A stretch of 43,236 nucleotides of DNA from assembly GCA_030535795.1 (NCBI GenBank), contig JAUNRE010000002.1, positions 30,363 through 73,598 of the forward strand. Direction: 5' to 3'. This document shows, one piece after another, positions 1-6,803 of the stretch. The stretch's first letter is position 1. Every line of letters starts with the position of its first letter. Below the pieces are notes generated by a model. It did not search any database, had not been told where the DNA came from, and worked only from the letters and a program-made list of their open reading frames with translations. The stretch comes from Akkermansia sp. Its GTDB lineage: Bacteria > Verrucomicrobiota > Verrucomicrobiia > Verrucomicrobiales > Akkermansiaceae. The translations under genes were made by a program, and so were the position numbers.

Positions 1-3
1 ACA

Positions 4-1434
4 TTAAGCGAACGAACAGCTGAGTCTGTCAACGAGTTCTCTCAATTTTGCATCACTTGCCATCTTGTCCTCGATGGTCTTGGCTGCATGGATGACGGTG
101 CCGTGATCGCGCCCGCCAAATGCTGCGCCAATATCCTGTAGGGAGCTCTGGGTGCAGCGGCGGGAGAGGTACATAGCCAGCTGACGAGGGTGGGCGATGT
201 TGGCAGTGCGGCGGCGGCCGTTGATGTCGGCAACGCGGATGTTGAATTCCTCAGCCACACGACGCTGGATGTCGGCAATGGTGACATCTTCATTGCTTTT
301 CTCTTCCTTGAGGAGGTCGTTGAGCTGCACGCGGGCATCCTGAACACTGGGGCTCTTCTGGGAGAAAGATGCGAAGGTTGCCAGGCGAATGAGGGCACCC
401 TCCAGGCGGCGGACGGAGCGGGTGATGTTCTTGGCCAGGTATTCCAGCACCTCGTCGCTGATGAGTGTGCTCTTCCACATGCGGCGCTTTTTGCGCAGGA
501 TGGCGAGGCGTGTCTCGTAGTCCGGCACGTTGAGTGCAACGGTAAGCCCCTGCTCAAAGCGAGAGGTGAGGCGGTCATCGAGCTTGGTGATTTCGCCGGC
601 GGGGCAGTCGGCGGAGAGAATAATCTGCTTGCCGCTGGCAAAAAGTGCGTTGAAGGTGTGGAAGAATTCTTCCTGTGTCTTGCCTTTCTGGGAGAGGAAC
701 TGCACGTCGTCGATGATGAGAACGTCTGCCTTGCGGTACTTGCGGCGGAAGTTGCTCAGCGAATCGCCCTGACGGGAGATGGCATCGATGTAGGAATTGG
801 TGAAGTCCTCGCTGGTGACATAGAGCACCTGAATGGAGGAGTCTTTTTCGCAGATGGCGTTGCCGATGGCCTGCAGGAGGTGTGTCTTGCCCATGCCTGA
901 TGCACCGTGAATGAAGAGAGGGTTGTACATCTTGCTGGGAGAGTTCACCACGGCCTTGGCGGCGGCAACGGCGAACTCGCTGTTGGAGCCCACGACGAAG
1001 CTGTCGAAGGTGTAGTCTGCGTTGAGTCCGCTGTTGAAGGTTTGCTTTTTGGTGCGCTTGCCGGTCTTGGCTTTGGCGGCAGGCGTCGGCTGAACTGGGG
1101 CAGAGGGGGCAAAGAGCGGGAGCTCTTCCATAAGCGGGGCTTTTTCTGTCTCTGCCTGTTCGGCTTCCTCGGCTGCTGCCGGTACGTATTCCAGCTCACG
1201 CGCTGCGTCGAGCACGCGTGCTGCGCTGATTCTGATTTCGTTTGAGTAGTAAGTCTCCACCCAGTCGATGAACATGTCGGCCGGGTATTCGAACACCAGC
1301 TTGGTGCCCGTGTCACTGATAAGCTTCAGTTGAGAGATATAAGACTCGAACCCAAAATCACCCACATTGCCCTGACGCCGGACATCCTCTTTGATGTCCT
1401 CCCAGAGCTTCCTTTCCTTTTCCGTTTGGTTCAT
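4..1434 (-). CDS. dnaA: Chromosomal replication initiator protein DnaA
   Basis: DnaA is the AAA+ ATPase that binds DnaA boxes, opens the replication origin and helps load the replicative helicase. The 476-residue product shows the expected layout: an N-terminal domain (about 1-90), an acidic/Pro/Ala-rich linker (about 90-130), the AAA+ core with Walker A GASGMGKT near residues 177-184 and a Walker B containing IDDVQFLS, and a C-terminal helix-turn-helix with the DnaA signature around GGRDHGTVIHA. I start it at the ATG at 1434 (MNQTEKERKLW), where domain I begins. A GTG further upstream at 1521 would add a 29-residue charged tail unlike the family. No clear ribosome binding site precedes the ATG. 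The stop lies at 4-6, so the gene is complete. Identification is secure; the start is likely. Confidence 0.97.
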   Translation of the reverse strand: MNQTEKERKLWEDIKEDVRRQGNVGDFGFESYISQLKLISDTGTKLVFEYPADMFIDWVETYYSNEIRISAARVLDAARELEYVPAAAEEAEQAETEKAPLMEELPLFAPSAPVQPTPAAKAKTGKRTKKQTFNSGLNADYTFDSFVVGSNSEFAVAAAKAVVNSPSKMYNPLFIHGASGMGKTHLLQAIGNAICEKDSSIQVLYVTSEDFTNSYIDAISRQGDSLSNFRRKYRKADVLIIDDVQFLSQKGKTQEEFFHTFNALFASGKQIILSADCPAGEITKLDDRLTSRFEQGLTVALNVPDYETRLAILRKKRRMWKSTLISDEVLEYLAKNITRSVRRLEGALIRLATFASFSQKSPSVQDARVQLNDLLKEEKSNEDVTIADIQRRVAEEFNIRVADINGRRRTANIAHPRQLAMYLSRRCTQSSLQDIGAAFGGRDHGTVIHAAKTIEDKMASDAKLRELVDRLSCSFA

Positions 1435-1691
1435 TGCTTGTATCTCGTTTTTCTTGTTTTGCTCGCTCGTCGTTTTTCTGTCCGGCGGTGAGGCGTGGGA
1501 GAAATATGCCACGACTCCCACCTTCGTGAAAGTTTTTTTTCAATCTGCGGGTCAGGTGTGGCTCCCTTAACTGTTGTTCCATGGGCGTTCCACGACTTTT
1601 TATTTTTTGTGGCATGTCGGATAGGGATAGTTAAGCTAACTTGATATTTTTGTCCGATGTCAAAAAATGCCAATCGAGTCTTGTGGAACAT
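1431..1691 (-). CDS. Possible small basic leader ORF upstream of dnaA (86 aa, unproven)
   Basis: This open frame fills most of the gap upstream of dnaA. Its ATG at 1691 lies 8 bases after a perfect TATAAT (1700-1705), close to the spacing seen before leaderless genes elsewhere in the window. Its TGA overlaps the dnaA ATG as ATGA, the arrangement of translational coupling. The product is very basic, especially at the C-terminus, and I recognise no domain. The -35 is poor: TTGGCA is present but only 14 bases from the -10. It may be noncoding leader sequence. Confidence that it is a real gene is low. Confidence 0.22.
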   Translation of the reverse strand: MFHKTRLAFFDIGQKYQVSLTIPIRHATKNKKSWNAHGTTVKGATPDPQIEKKLSRRWESWHISPTPHRRTEKRRASKTRKTRYKQ

Positions 1692-1807
1692 TGTTATGAA
1701 TTATATGTAAGAGATTGCATGCCAAATGACTGAACTAATTTGCGAGCATTTGTGCATAGTGATAGTATGTTAGATGACTATAGCGTTAGGTTATTGAAAA
1801 TGAGCGC
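1435..1807. other. Intergenic region between thiL and dnaA
   Basis: This 373-base stretch is visibly more AT-rich than the flanking genes and carries the dnaA promoter region on the minus strand. A TATAAT lies at 1700-1705 and a TTGACA at 1658-1663, but neither has a convincing partner hexamer at normal spacing. Two weak DnaA-box-like words occur on the plus strand: TGTGCATAG at 1751 (8 of 9 against TGTGNATAA) and TGTGGAACA at 1682 (7 of 9 against TGTGGATAA). This is too little to call an origin. The only coding candidate is the 86-residue frame listed separately. I see no RNA gene and no terminator for thiL. Confidence 0.5.
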
Positions 1808-2692
1808 TTATGCTCTGAAGTGCTGCCAGCCTTGAGAAAGGGAATTTTGGCCGCTTGTGTCGAGGGTGCCTATTGCAAAGATGCCGCCGGGTAGTGTGGC
1901 AGAAGCAAGGACTTCAAAATCAGTGGGAGCGAGGGTAAAGAGGAGCTCGTAGTCCTCGCCGTCGCTTATGGCCTGCTCTGCTGAGCAGCCGGGATTGCAT
2001 GGAATGGCGGATGTGTTGAGCGAAAAACCGCAGCGCGAGGCTGCTGCCAGGCGGGGTAAATCGCAGCCTAAGCCGTCGGATAAATCCATCATGGCCGTAG
2101 GGGTGGGGCCGTGCTCCATGAAGTGGCGCGCGAGCTCCAGGCGTGGCTCGAAGTCCAGGTGATGCCCGCTGGGGAATGAGCCGCCCAGCGGGCCGCTCAC
2201 GCAGATGATATCGCCGGGGCGGCCTCCGCTGCGCAGAATGGCGCGCCCGTGCTCTACTCGGCCTGTCAGAGCGACGTTGATGACAAGACCGTCGTATGGC
2301 AGGGATGACGTTTCGCCTCCGGCCACGGAAATGCCGCAACGTGCCGCGAGGCTGTTGATGCCGCGGTAGATACCCTCGGCAGTCTCAACGGAGCGCTGCG
2401 GGTGCATCAGGAGCGTAATAAGGGCATATTCCGGTATGCCGCCCATGGCGGCGATGTCCGACACGGCACGGGCGAGGGCTTTGTGGCCGATTCTTTCCGG
2501 CTCGGTATCGCGTGTAAAGTGCACGGCTTCGACCACGACATCCGTTTTGAGAAGAGTATCCCACTGCTGATTGCGTGCAACAACGGCGCAGTCATCCCCG
2601 GGTCCCGTAAGCATGGGGGCTTGAGTGGTGAGGCGGCTCAGCAGACGATGCAGCACGGCATTCTCACCCAGCTGACTGAGTGGTGTAGTCAC
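1808..2692 (-). CDS. thiL: Thiamine-monophosphate kinase ThiL
   Basis: ThiL phosphorylates thiamine monophosphate to thiamine pyrophosphate with ATP, the last step of cofactor synthesis in the cytosol. The 294-residue protein belongs to the PurM/AIR synthase fold. Visible motifs are LGENAVL near the N-terminus, GPGDDCAVV (Mg/ATP-binding aspartates), AGGETSS, MDLSDGLGCDLPRLA and ISDGEDYELLFTL. The start is a GTG at 2692, nine bases after the stop of the CPBP gene, with no Shine-Dalgarno site. It is slightly shorter than typical ThiL. It is the last gene of a co-directional run starting many kilobases upstream. No other thiamine genes are nearby, so it may simply ride in the operon. Confidence 0.95.
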   Translation of the reverse strand: MTTPLSQLGENAVLHRLLSRLTTQAPMLTGPGDDCAVVARNQQWDTLLKTDVVVEAVHFTRDTEPERIGHKALARAVSDIAAMGGIPEYALITLLMHPQRSVETAEGIYRGINSLAARCGISVAGGETSSLPYDGLVINVALTGRVEHGRAILRSGGRPGDIICVSGPLGGSFPSGHHLDFEPRLELARHFMEHGPTPTAMMDLSDGLGCDLPRLAAASRCGFSLNTSAIPCNPGCSAEQAISDGEDYELLFTLAPTDFEVLASATLPGGIFAIGTLDTSGQNSLSQGWQHFRA

Positions 2693-2701
2693 AGAGGTAC
2701 G

Positions 2702-3514
2702 TCAGGATAAAAGAAGAATGGCGATGGTGGAGATAGTATTGAATATCATGTGCAGCAGAATGCAGTACGTCAGCGAGCGCGTTTTTTCGTACAAAGCACA
2801 TTGAACGCAGGCAAAAACAAAGAGAGGCAGTGTTTGTATGAGAGAGACGTGTACGGCAGAGAATAAAAGGGATGAAGCCAGTGTTGCGGCGATGATGCCG
2901 CATCTCTGCCTCAGCACGTTGAATAGGAAGCCGCGGAAAGCGAACTCCTCCAAAATCGGGGCTGCGATGATAGAGCTGAAACAAAGGCCGGCCAGTGCGG
3001 GTGAATTCTTGTTTTGTGATAGCTCGGTGCTGACCTCCTGTAATTTGGGGCTTCCTGTGAGTTCTATCAGGTAATTGCAGAAGCCGCTGGCGTTGATCAC
3101 AAAGTTGAAGGCATAGATGCAGATGAGCCCGGCAAAGACGTAAAGCAGGTACCTGAGCGGCCGGTGCTGTGGCATGGGCAAAGTGATATAGCGCAGTGCA
3201 AACGGGCAGAAAATGATGATGTGGATGAATGTGCTCATCCAGATGTTGTCAGGGGTGTGTTCTGCCGGTGCTGAGAATTGGTTGGTCAGTGCGCTCGTCG
3301 CAAAAAATCCCATGAAGATGAGGACGAAGAGTTCATCGGCAATGCCGGGAAATGAGCTTCCGCTGAAACGACTGATGCGTGGCAGTCCGAGGCCGGTTAG
3401 CTGCTGACGGACGAAGCCGAAAATCCAGAGCAGGTAACACAGCAGCAGGCTACCGATTAAAAGTGAGCTGTTAACCCATTTATAGAGAGGCTGAGAAGAA
3501 AGATACTCAATCAT
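2702..3514 (-). CDS. CPBP-family intramembrane metalloprotease
   Basis: This 270-residue multi-pass membrane protein carries the CPBP (Abi/Rce1-like) signature. There is an EEFAFRG motif (EExxxR), followed by FSAVH and, in the last helix, HMIFN; these supply the glutamate and histidines of the intramembrane active site. Hydrophobic helices are visible at about 17-35, 60-75, 90-110, 120-140, 180-200 and 215-268. Family members are proven or presumed intramembrane proteases that process prenylated proteins or peptides, or give self-immunity to bacteriocins; the substrate here is unknown. The ATG overlaps the stop of the upstream phosphopantetheinyl transferase as ATGA, so the two are probably translationally coupled. 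I see no bacteriocin gene next to it. Confidence 0.87.
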   Translation of the reverse strand: MIEYLSSQPLYKWVNSSLLIGSLLLCYLLWIFGFVRQQLTGLGLPRISRFSGSSFPGIADELFVLIFMGFFATSALTNQFSAPAEHTPDNIWMSTFIHIIIFCPFALRYITLPMPQHRPLRYLLYVFAGLICIYAFNFVINASGFCNYLIELTGSPKLQEVSTELSQNKNSPALAGLCFSSIIAAPILEEFAFRGFLFNVLRQRCGIIAATLASSLLFSAVHVSLIQTLPLFVFACVQCALYEKTRSLTYCILLHMIFNTISTIAILLLS

Positions 3515-4149
3515 GACTGCATCTGATGTATCATATTAGCATGTTCGGCAGGAGCCTGCAAGCTTGAAGTGGAGAAAGCTACTGCCGCTCGGTATCCCGG
3601 CGCAGGAGCGAAGAGGTTGACTCGGATTGGCGTGTCTGCAAGCAGGCGAATGTGCCCGGTGTGCCAGAGGTAGGGGAATTGCTTTGCCTGCCAGATGGTG
3701 GCGCCTGCCTGCTTGACGAGTGCTTCGGTTGTGCACCAGCAGTCGAAGAACTCTTGAGTGTCGGCTCCTCGTTGTTGCCATGCGGCGAGTTGTTGCGGGC
3801 ACATGATACGTCTGGCGAGGCGTGGGGTTGCCTGAGCCGGGCGTATCTGCTGTACGTCGATGCCGATGGGGGCGTGGTGAAAGGCTATGCAGAGCAGGTC
3901 GCCGGAGTGGCTGATGTTGAAATGGAGCTGGCAGCCCGGTAAATAGGGCTTGCCGTGCTCGCCGGTGGCCAGGCGAAGCATCTGTGCATCGCAGCCGAGC
4001 CTCATGGCAAGCGCGCGCTTGAGGGTGCTTCGGGTCTTCAGGAAAGACTCGCCACGCCGGGCGTAGATGGCTCGTTCCTCGTCATTGAGCGTACTGACGG
4101 CTGAATCATCGGCCGGTAGCTCGCTCAGGTTGTAACAGAGGTAGGTCAT
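3511..4149 (-). CDS. 4'-phosphopantetheinyl transferase, Sfp type
   Basis: This enzyme would transfer phosphopantetheine from CoA to a serine on an acyl or peptidyl carrier protein. The 212-residue protein shows the Sfp-superfamily motifs FNISHSGDLLCIAF (about 77-90), GIDVQQI (96-102) and WCTTEALVKQAG (138-149). Compared with the usual GIDxE and W..KEA...K, residue 100 is Gln in place of the Mg-binding Glu, and the residue before the catalytic Glu142 is Thr, not Lys. Asp98, Glu142 and Lys146 are kept, so activity is plausible but not certain. It overlaps its neighbours on both sides as ATGA. No carrier protein, polyketide or peptide synthetase gene is in the window; it could serve fatty acid synthesis ACP. 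Confidence 0.88.
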   Translation of the reverse strand: MTYLCYNLSELPADDSAVSTLNDEERAIYARRGESFLKTRSTLKRALAMRLGCDAQMLRLATGEHGKPYLPGCQLHFNISHSGDLLCIAFHHAPIGIDVQQIRPAQATPRLARRIMCPQQLAAWQQRGADTQEFFDCWCTTEALVKQAGATIWQAKQFPYLWHTGHIRLLADTPIRVNLFAPAPGYRAAVAFSTSSLQAPAEHANMIHQMQS

Positions 4150-4640
4150 CAGAGTCGGTGGTGAGTCAGTGAATTGTCCTGTGTATTGTAGACGGCGAAC
4201 CCGGGAGCGCTGCGTACCCCTGCTATTTCGCCGGGGTTGGCCAGCAGTGTTTTGCCGCAGGTGTGCTGCTCGGCAAAGTGTGTGTGGCCGAAGAATACGG
4301 CATCGTAAAGCCCGATTTGAGCGGCCTGCGCAGCGATGTGCGGGTAATGTGTCAGATAGATGCGGCGCCCGGCCAGGTTGATGTCTGCGGTATCCCCATG
4401 GTGGCAGGTGTCATGAAACTGCTCCGCCAGTTGCATGAAGGTACGGCGGTCGAACTCGTTGTTGCCGAATACAAGGTCTATGCCGTGCGGCCATTCCTCG
4501 CGCAAGGTGCGAAAGGTGCTCAGTGTGGCCATGTCGCCCGTAAAGAGCAGGTGGGTGCATCCCATGCGCTCCGCCTCTGCCAGCGCGAGCAGCAGGTTGG
4601 TGGTGTTGTCGTGTATGTCTGACATCAGGGCGATGAGCAT
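4149..4640 (-). CDS. YfcE/MJ0936-family metallophosphoesterase
   Basis: This is a small cytosolic binuclear-metal phosphodiesterase of 163 residues, the normal length for the family. The ordered motifs are all present: SDIHDN (7-12), TGD, GNNE, THYP and FGHTH, followed by NPGE near the C-terminus; they supply the metal-binding Asp, Asn and His residues. Related enzymes hydrolyse model phosphodiesters or cyclic nucleotides, but the natural substrate is generally unknown. Its stop overlaps the next start (ATGA). It begins 21 bases after the stop of the coiled-coil membrane protein. That short spacer contains an eight-G run on the plus strand (4653-4660), an unusual homopolymer in this window. 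Confidence 0.88.
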   Translation of the reverse strand: MLIALMSDIHDNTTNLLLALAEAERMGCTHLLFTGDMATLSTFRTLREEWPHGIDLVFGNNEFDRRTFMQLAEQFHDTCHHGDTADINLAGRRIYLTHYPHIAAQAAQIGLYDAVFFGHTHFAEQHTCGKTLLANPGEIAGVRSAPGFAVYNTQDNSLTHHRL

Positions 4641-4661
4641 TGACGTAAGGATGGGGGGGGA

Positions 4662-6803
4662 TTATGGACGAGTGGCGGTGAACACAGGTGAGAAGATAGC
4701 AGGCGATTCCGGGGCTTCACCGGCTTTGGTGGCGATGATGCCGCCTTCTGTTGAGAGGTACCAGATAGCGGTATCCGGGGCGAGATTGCGGAAGATGGCG
4801 GCTTGTCCCTTTTCATTGATGTAGCCGCTGAAGCTGGCTCCCACTTTGACAAGCGAGCCGAAGTTCTGCTTGATTTCCTTCGTGTAATCTGCGCCACTGT
4901 GGGTACGGAACCAGTTGTCGAAGTCCTGCTCGGCCGCACTCAGCTGCGGTGATTTGCCCAGCCAGCATCCGGCACGGAGCTCGATGCCGTGTTTTTCTAC
5001 CAGTTGCTTGAAGGAGGCTGCGTGCTTGCGCAGGGTGGGGCTGTAGCTGATGCCGGTGAGCAGGGGGTGTTTGTGCTCGCTGATGAGTTGCAGCAGACGG
5101 TGGTAAATGAAAGCCGTGGCGAGTGCCGGGCAGTTGCGGTGCCTGAAGTTCAGTACCGTTGTCAGCAGAGCCGGAAGATTCCTGTCGCGGAAGAAGGTGG
5201 GCTTATCGATGTTGATGGCTTTTTTGAGCGGTCGGGTGTCGATGGTTCGCTTCCAGACGTTGGCTGCGTCATCCCAGTAAACATCGCGATTGCCGGTGCT
5301 GAAGCCGGGGTCCAGATCGGAGCGCCTGATGTGAACCCGCTTGCTGGCATCGATAGTGGGTTCCTGTTCTGTGTAGCACACACGGCCGTCTGCGTGGGTG
5401 ATTTCATACAGGCAGACTTGTAACGAGGGCGCGGTGAAGATATCCTCCATCAGGTGCACCTGAGTTTGCGTGGCCGGATAGGCCGCCGTAAAGGTGGGGC
5501 CGTTTTTCAGCAGTGTGTCGATGGCGGCTTTCGTTTCGTTGTCATCAATTTTGCGCTCAGGATCCTGGATGAGGCTGCGTACGTTTTCTTCCGCCGGCAG
5601 CTTGTCGCGTATCTTCATGAGCGCTATGGCCGGGGTGTAGTGCCGGGGGGTGTAGTTTTGCAGTGTTTCGCGGAAGCGGTCGTAGGTACGCTGGTGCCGC
5701 AGGCGCTGCAAAAGATCCTTGTAGGCGTCGATTTCTGCCTGACAGGTGCGGATGAATGCCAGACGCTCCTCGGCCGAGGAGGTAAATGAGGCATCTAACT
5801 TATAACTCTTCGGGGCGTCTCGGAACAGACGCAGGCGCCCACGGGCTTCAGCTCGCAGCACTACCAGCGCGTCTGTATCTTCCGCCGGGTTGCCGGTGTA
5901 GGTCGGAAGCGGCGAGAGCGGGGTGAGCAGTTGGCGCACGAGAAGTGATTTTTGGTACTCCAACGCGGCTTTTTCTTTTTCGCAGAGTTTGTTCCAGCGG
6001 TTGGTGAGGCTGCTGAAATCCGCCGGCATGGCTTCGAGCTCACGCTCAATTTCCGCGCGGAGCGACAGGCGCATGTCCGAGACGCTGCCGTGTCCGGCTT
6101 CGATGCGGGAAATGTGCTTTTCAAGCCGCTTGCGTCTGTTCTCCATGTCTGTAAGCCAGCGATTGGCCTGATGTATTGTGTTTTCCAGCTCGGAGCACAA
6201 TAGTCTGTTAAATGGAGTATCGGCTACCGATGCGATGTTCTGCGCGCGCTCCCAGGCTTTTGCTTGCAGGGATTGCCTTAAATCCGATTCCAAATCAGCG
6301 GCGCGTTTGTAGCACAGCATGCCGATGCCCGCGATGAGGGCCACTGCTCCTAAAATGCCCCCGGTGCGAATCCCTCGGCGGCGGACACGTCCCAGACCGC
6401 GGCGACGCAGTTCTTTTTGCAGGCTGGTGTTATATGCTTTCAGAGCCGGGCTTTCTGATTGTCCTGCTGCCTTGAGTTTGCGGAGCGCCTCCTGTATTCT
6501 GGAGCGCAAATCGCTCAGTCGCTCCGTGCTTCTGGTGGAAAGGCTGGGCTCCGGGTACAAATCCATGATGTTCAGAAGCGTTTCGCAAGCTTCCGTTGCT
6601 TCTCGTTTTTTGCGCTGAGCGGCTGTTTCGGTTGCACGCAGCGGCAGGCCGTCCTCCAGGCGTTGGAGTTCGTTCTTGGCCTCTTCGTCATCGGGCTTTT
6701 CTTCCAGGCGCTGTAAGAGCAGATGTCGGCAAGCTTTGAGATTTCCCGCAATGGCGTATCGGCGCAGCGTCCTTTGGTATGATTGGTCGTTTTTGCGTGC
6801 CAT
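4662..6803 (-). CDS. Single-pass coiled-coil membrane protein, third component of the GTPase/GAP1 cassette
   Basis: I do not recognise a named family for this 713-residue protein. Residues 1-130 are charged and helical, with repeated Arg/Glu/Leu stretches that suggest a coiled coil or helical repeats. A basic patch (about 132-146) leads into one hydrophobic segment at 147-165, then a long helical region up to about 420. The C-terminal 270 residues look globular and contain several Cys and aromatic residues. The basic patch before the helix suggests that the N-terminal 140 residues face the cytosol. The ATG at 6803 overlaps the stop of the GAP1 gene as ATGA, and I prefer it over an upstream in-frame start that would lie inside that gene. 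Tight coupling suggests that it works with GAP1 and the GTPase. Confidence 0.7.
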   Translation of the reverse strand: MARKNDQSYQRTLRRYAIAGNLKACRHLLLQRLEEKPDDEEAKNELQRLEDGLPLRATETAAQRKKREATEACETLLNIMDLYPEPSLSTRSTERLSDLRSRIQEALRKLKAAGQSESPALKAYNTSLQKELRRRGLGRVRRRGIRTGGILGAVALIAGIGMLCYKRAADLESDLRQSLQAKAWERAQNIASVADTPFNRLLCSELENTIHQANRWLTDMENRRKRLEKHISRIEAGHGSVSDMRLSLRAEIERELEAMPADFSSLTNRWNKLCEKEKAALEYQKSLLVRQLLTPLSPLPTYTGNPAEDTDALVVLRAEARGRLRLFRDAPKSYKLDASFTSSAEERLAFIRTCQAEIDAYKDLLQRLRHQRTYDRFRETLQNYTPRHYTPAIALMKIRDKLPAEENVRSLIQDPERKIDDNETKAAIDTLLKNGPTFTAAYPATQTQVHLMEDIFTAPSLQVCLYEITHADGRVCYTEQEPTIDASKRVHIRRSDLDPGFSTGNRDVYWDDAANVWKRTIDTRPLKKAINIDKPTFFRDRNLPALLTTVLNFRHRNCPALATAFIYHRLLQLISEHKHPLLTGISYSPTLRKHAASFKQLVEKHGIELRAGCWLGKSPQLSAAEQDFDNWFRTHSGADYTKEIKQNFGSLVKVGASFSGYINEKGQAAIFRNLAPDTAIWYLSTEGGIIATKAGEAPESPAIFSPVFTATRP

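Noticed and set aside
1541-1760. Cluster of TGTGG words near dnaA as a possible oriC
   Set aside because: Only two words come within two mismatches of a DnaA box and there is no regular array or strong AT-rich unwinding stretch.
2702-4149. CPBP protease plus phosphopantetheinyl transferase as a natural-product cluster
   Set aside because: No synthetase, carrier protein, precursor peptide or exporter is nearby; the neighbours are housekeeping genes.
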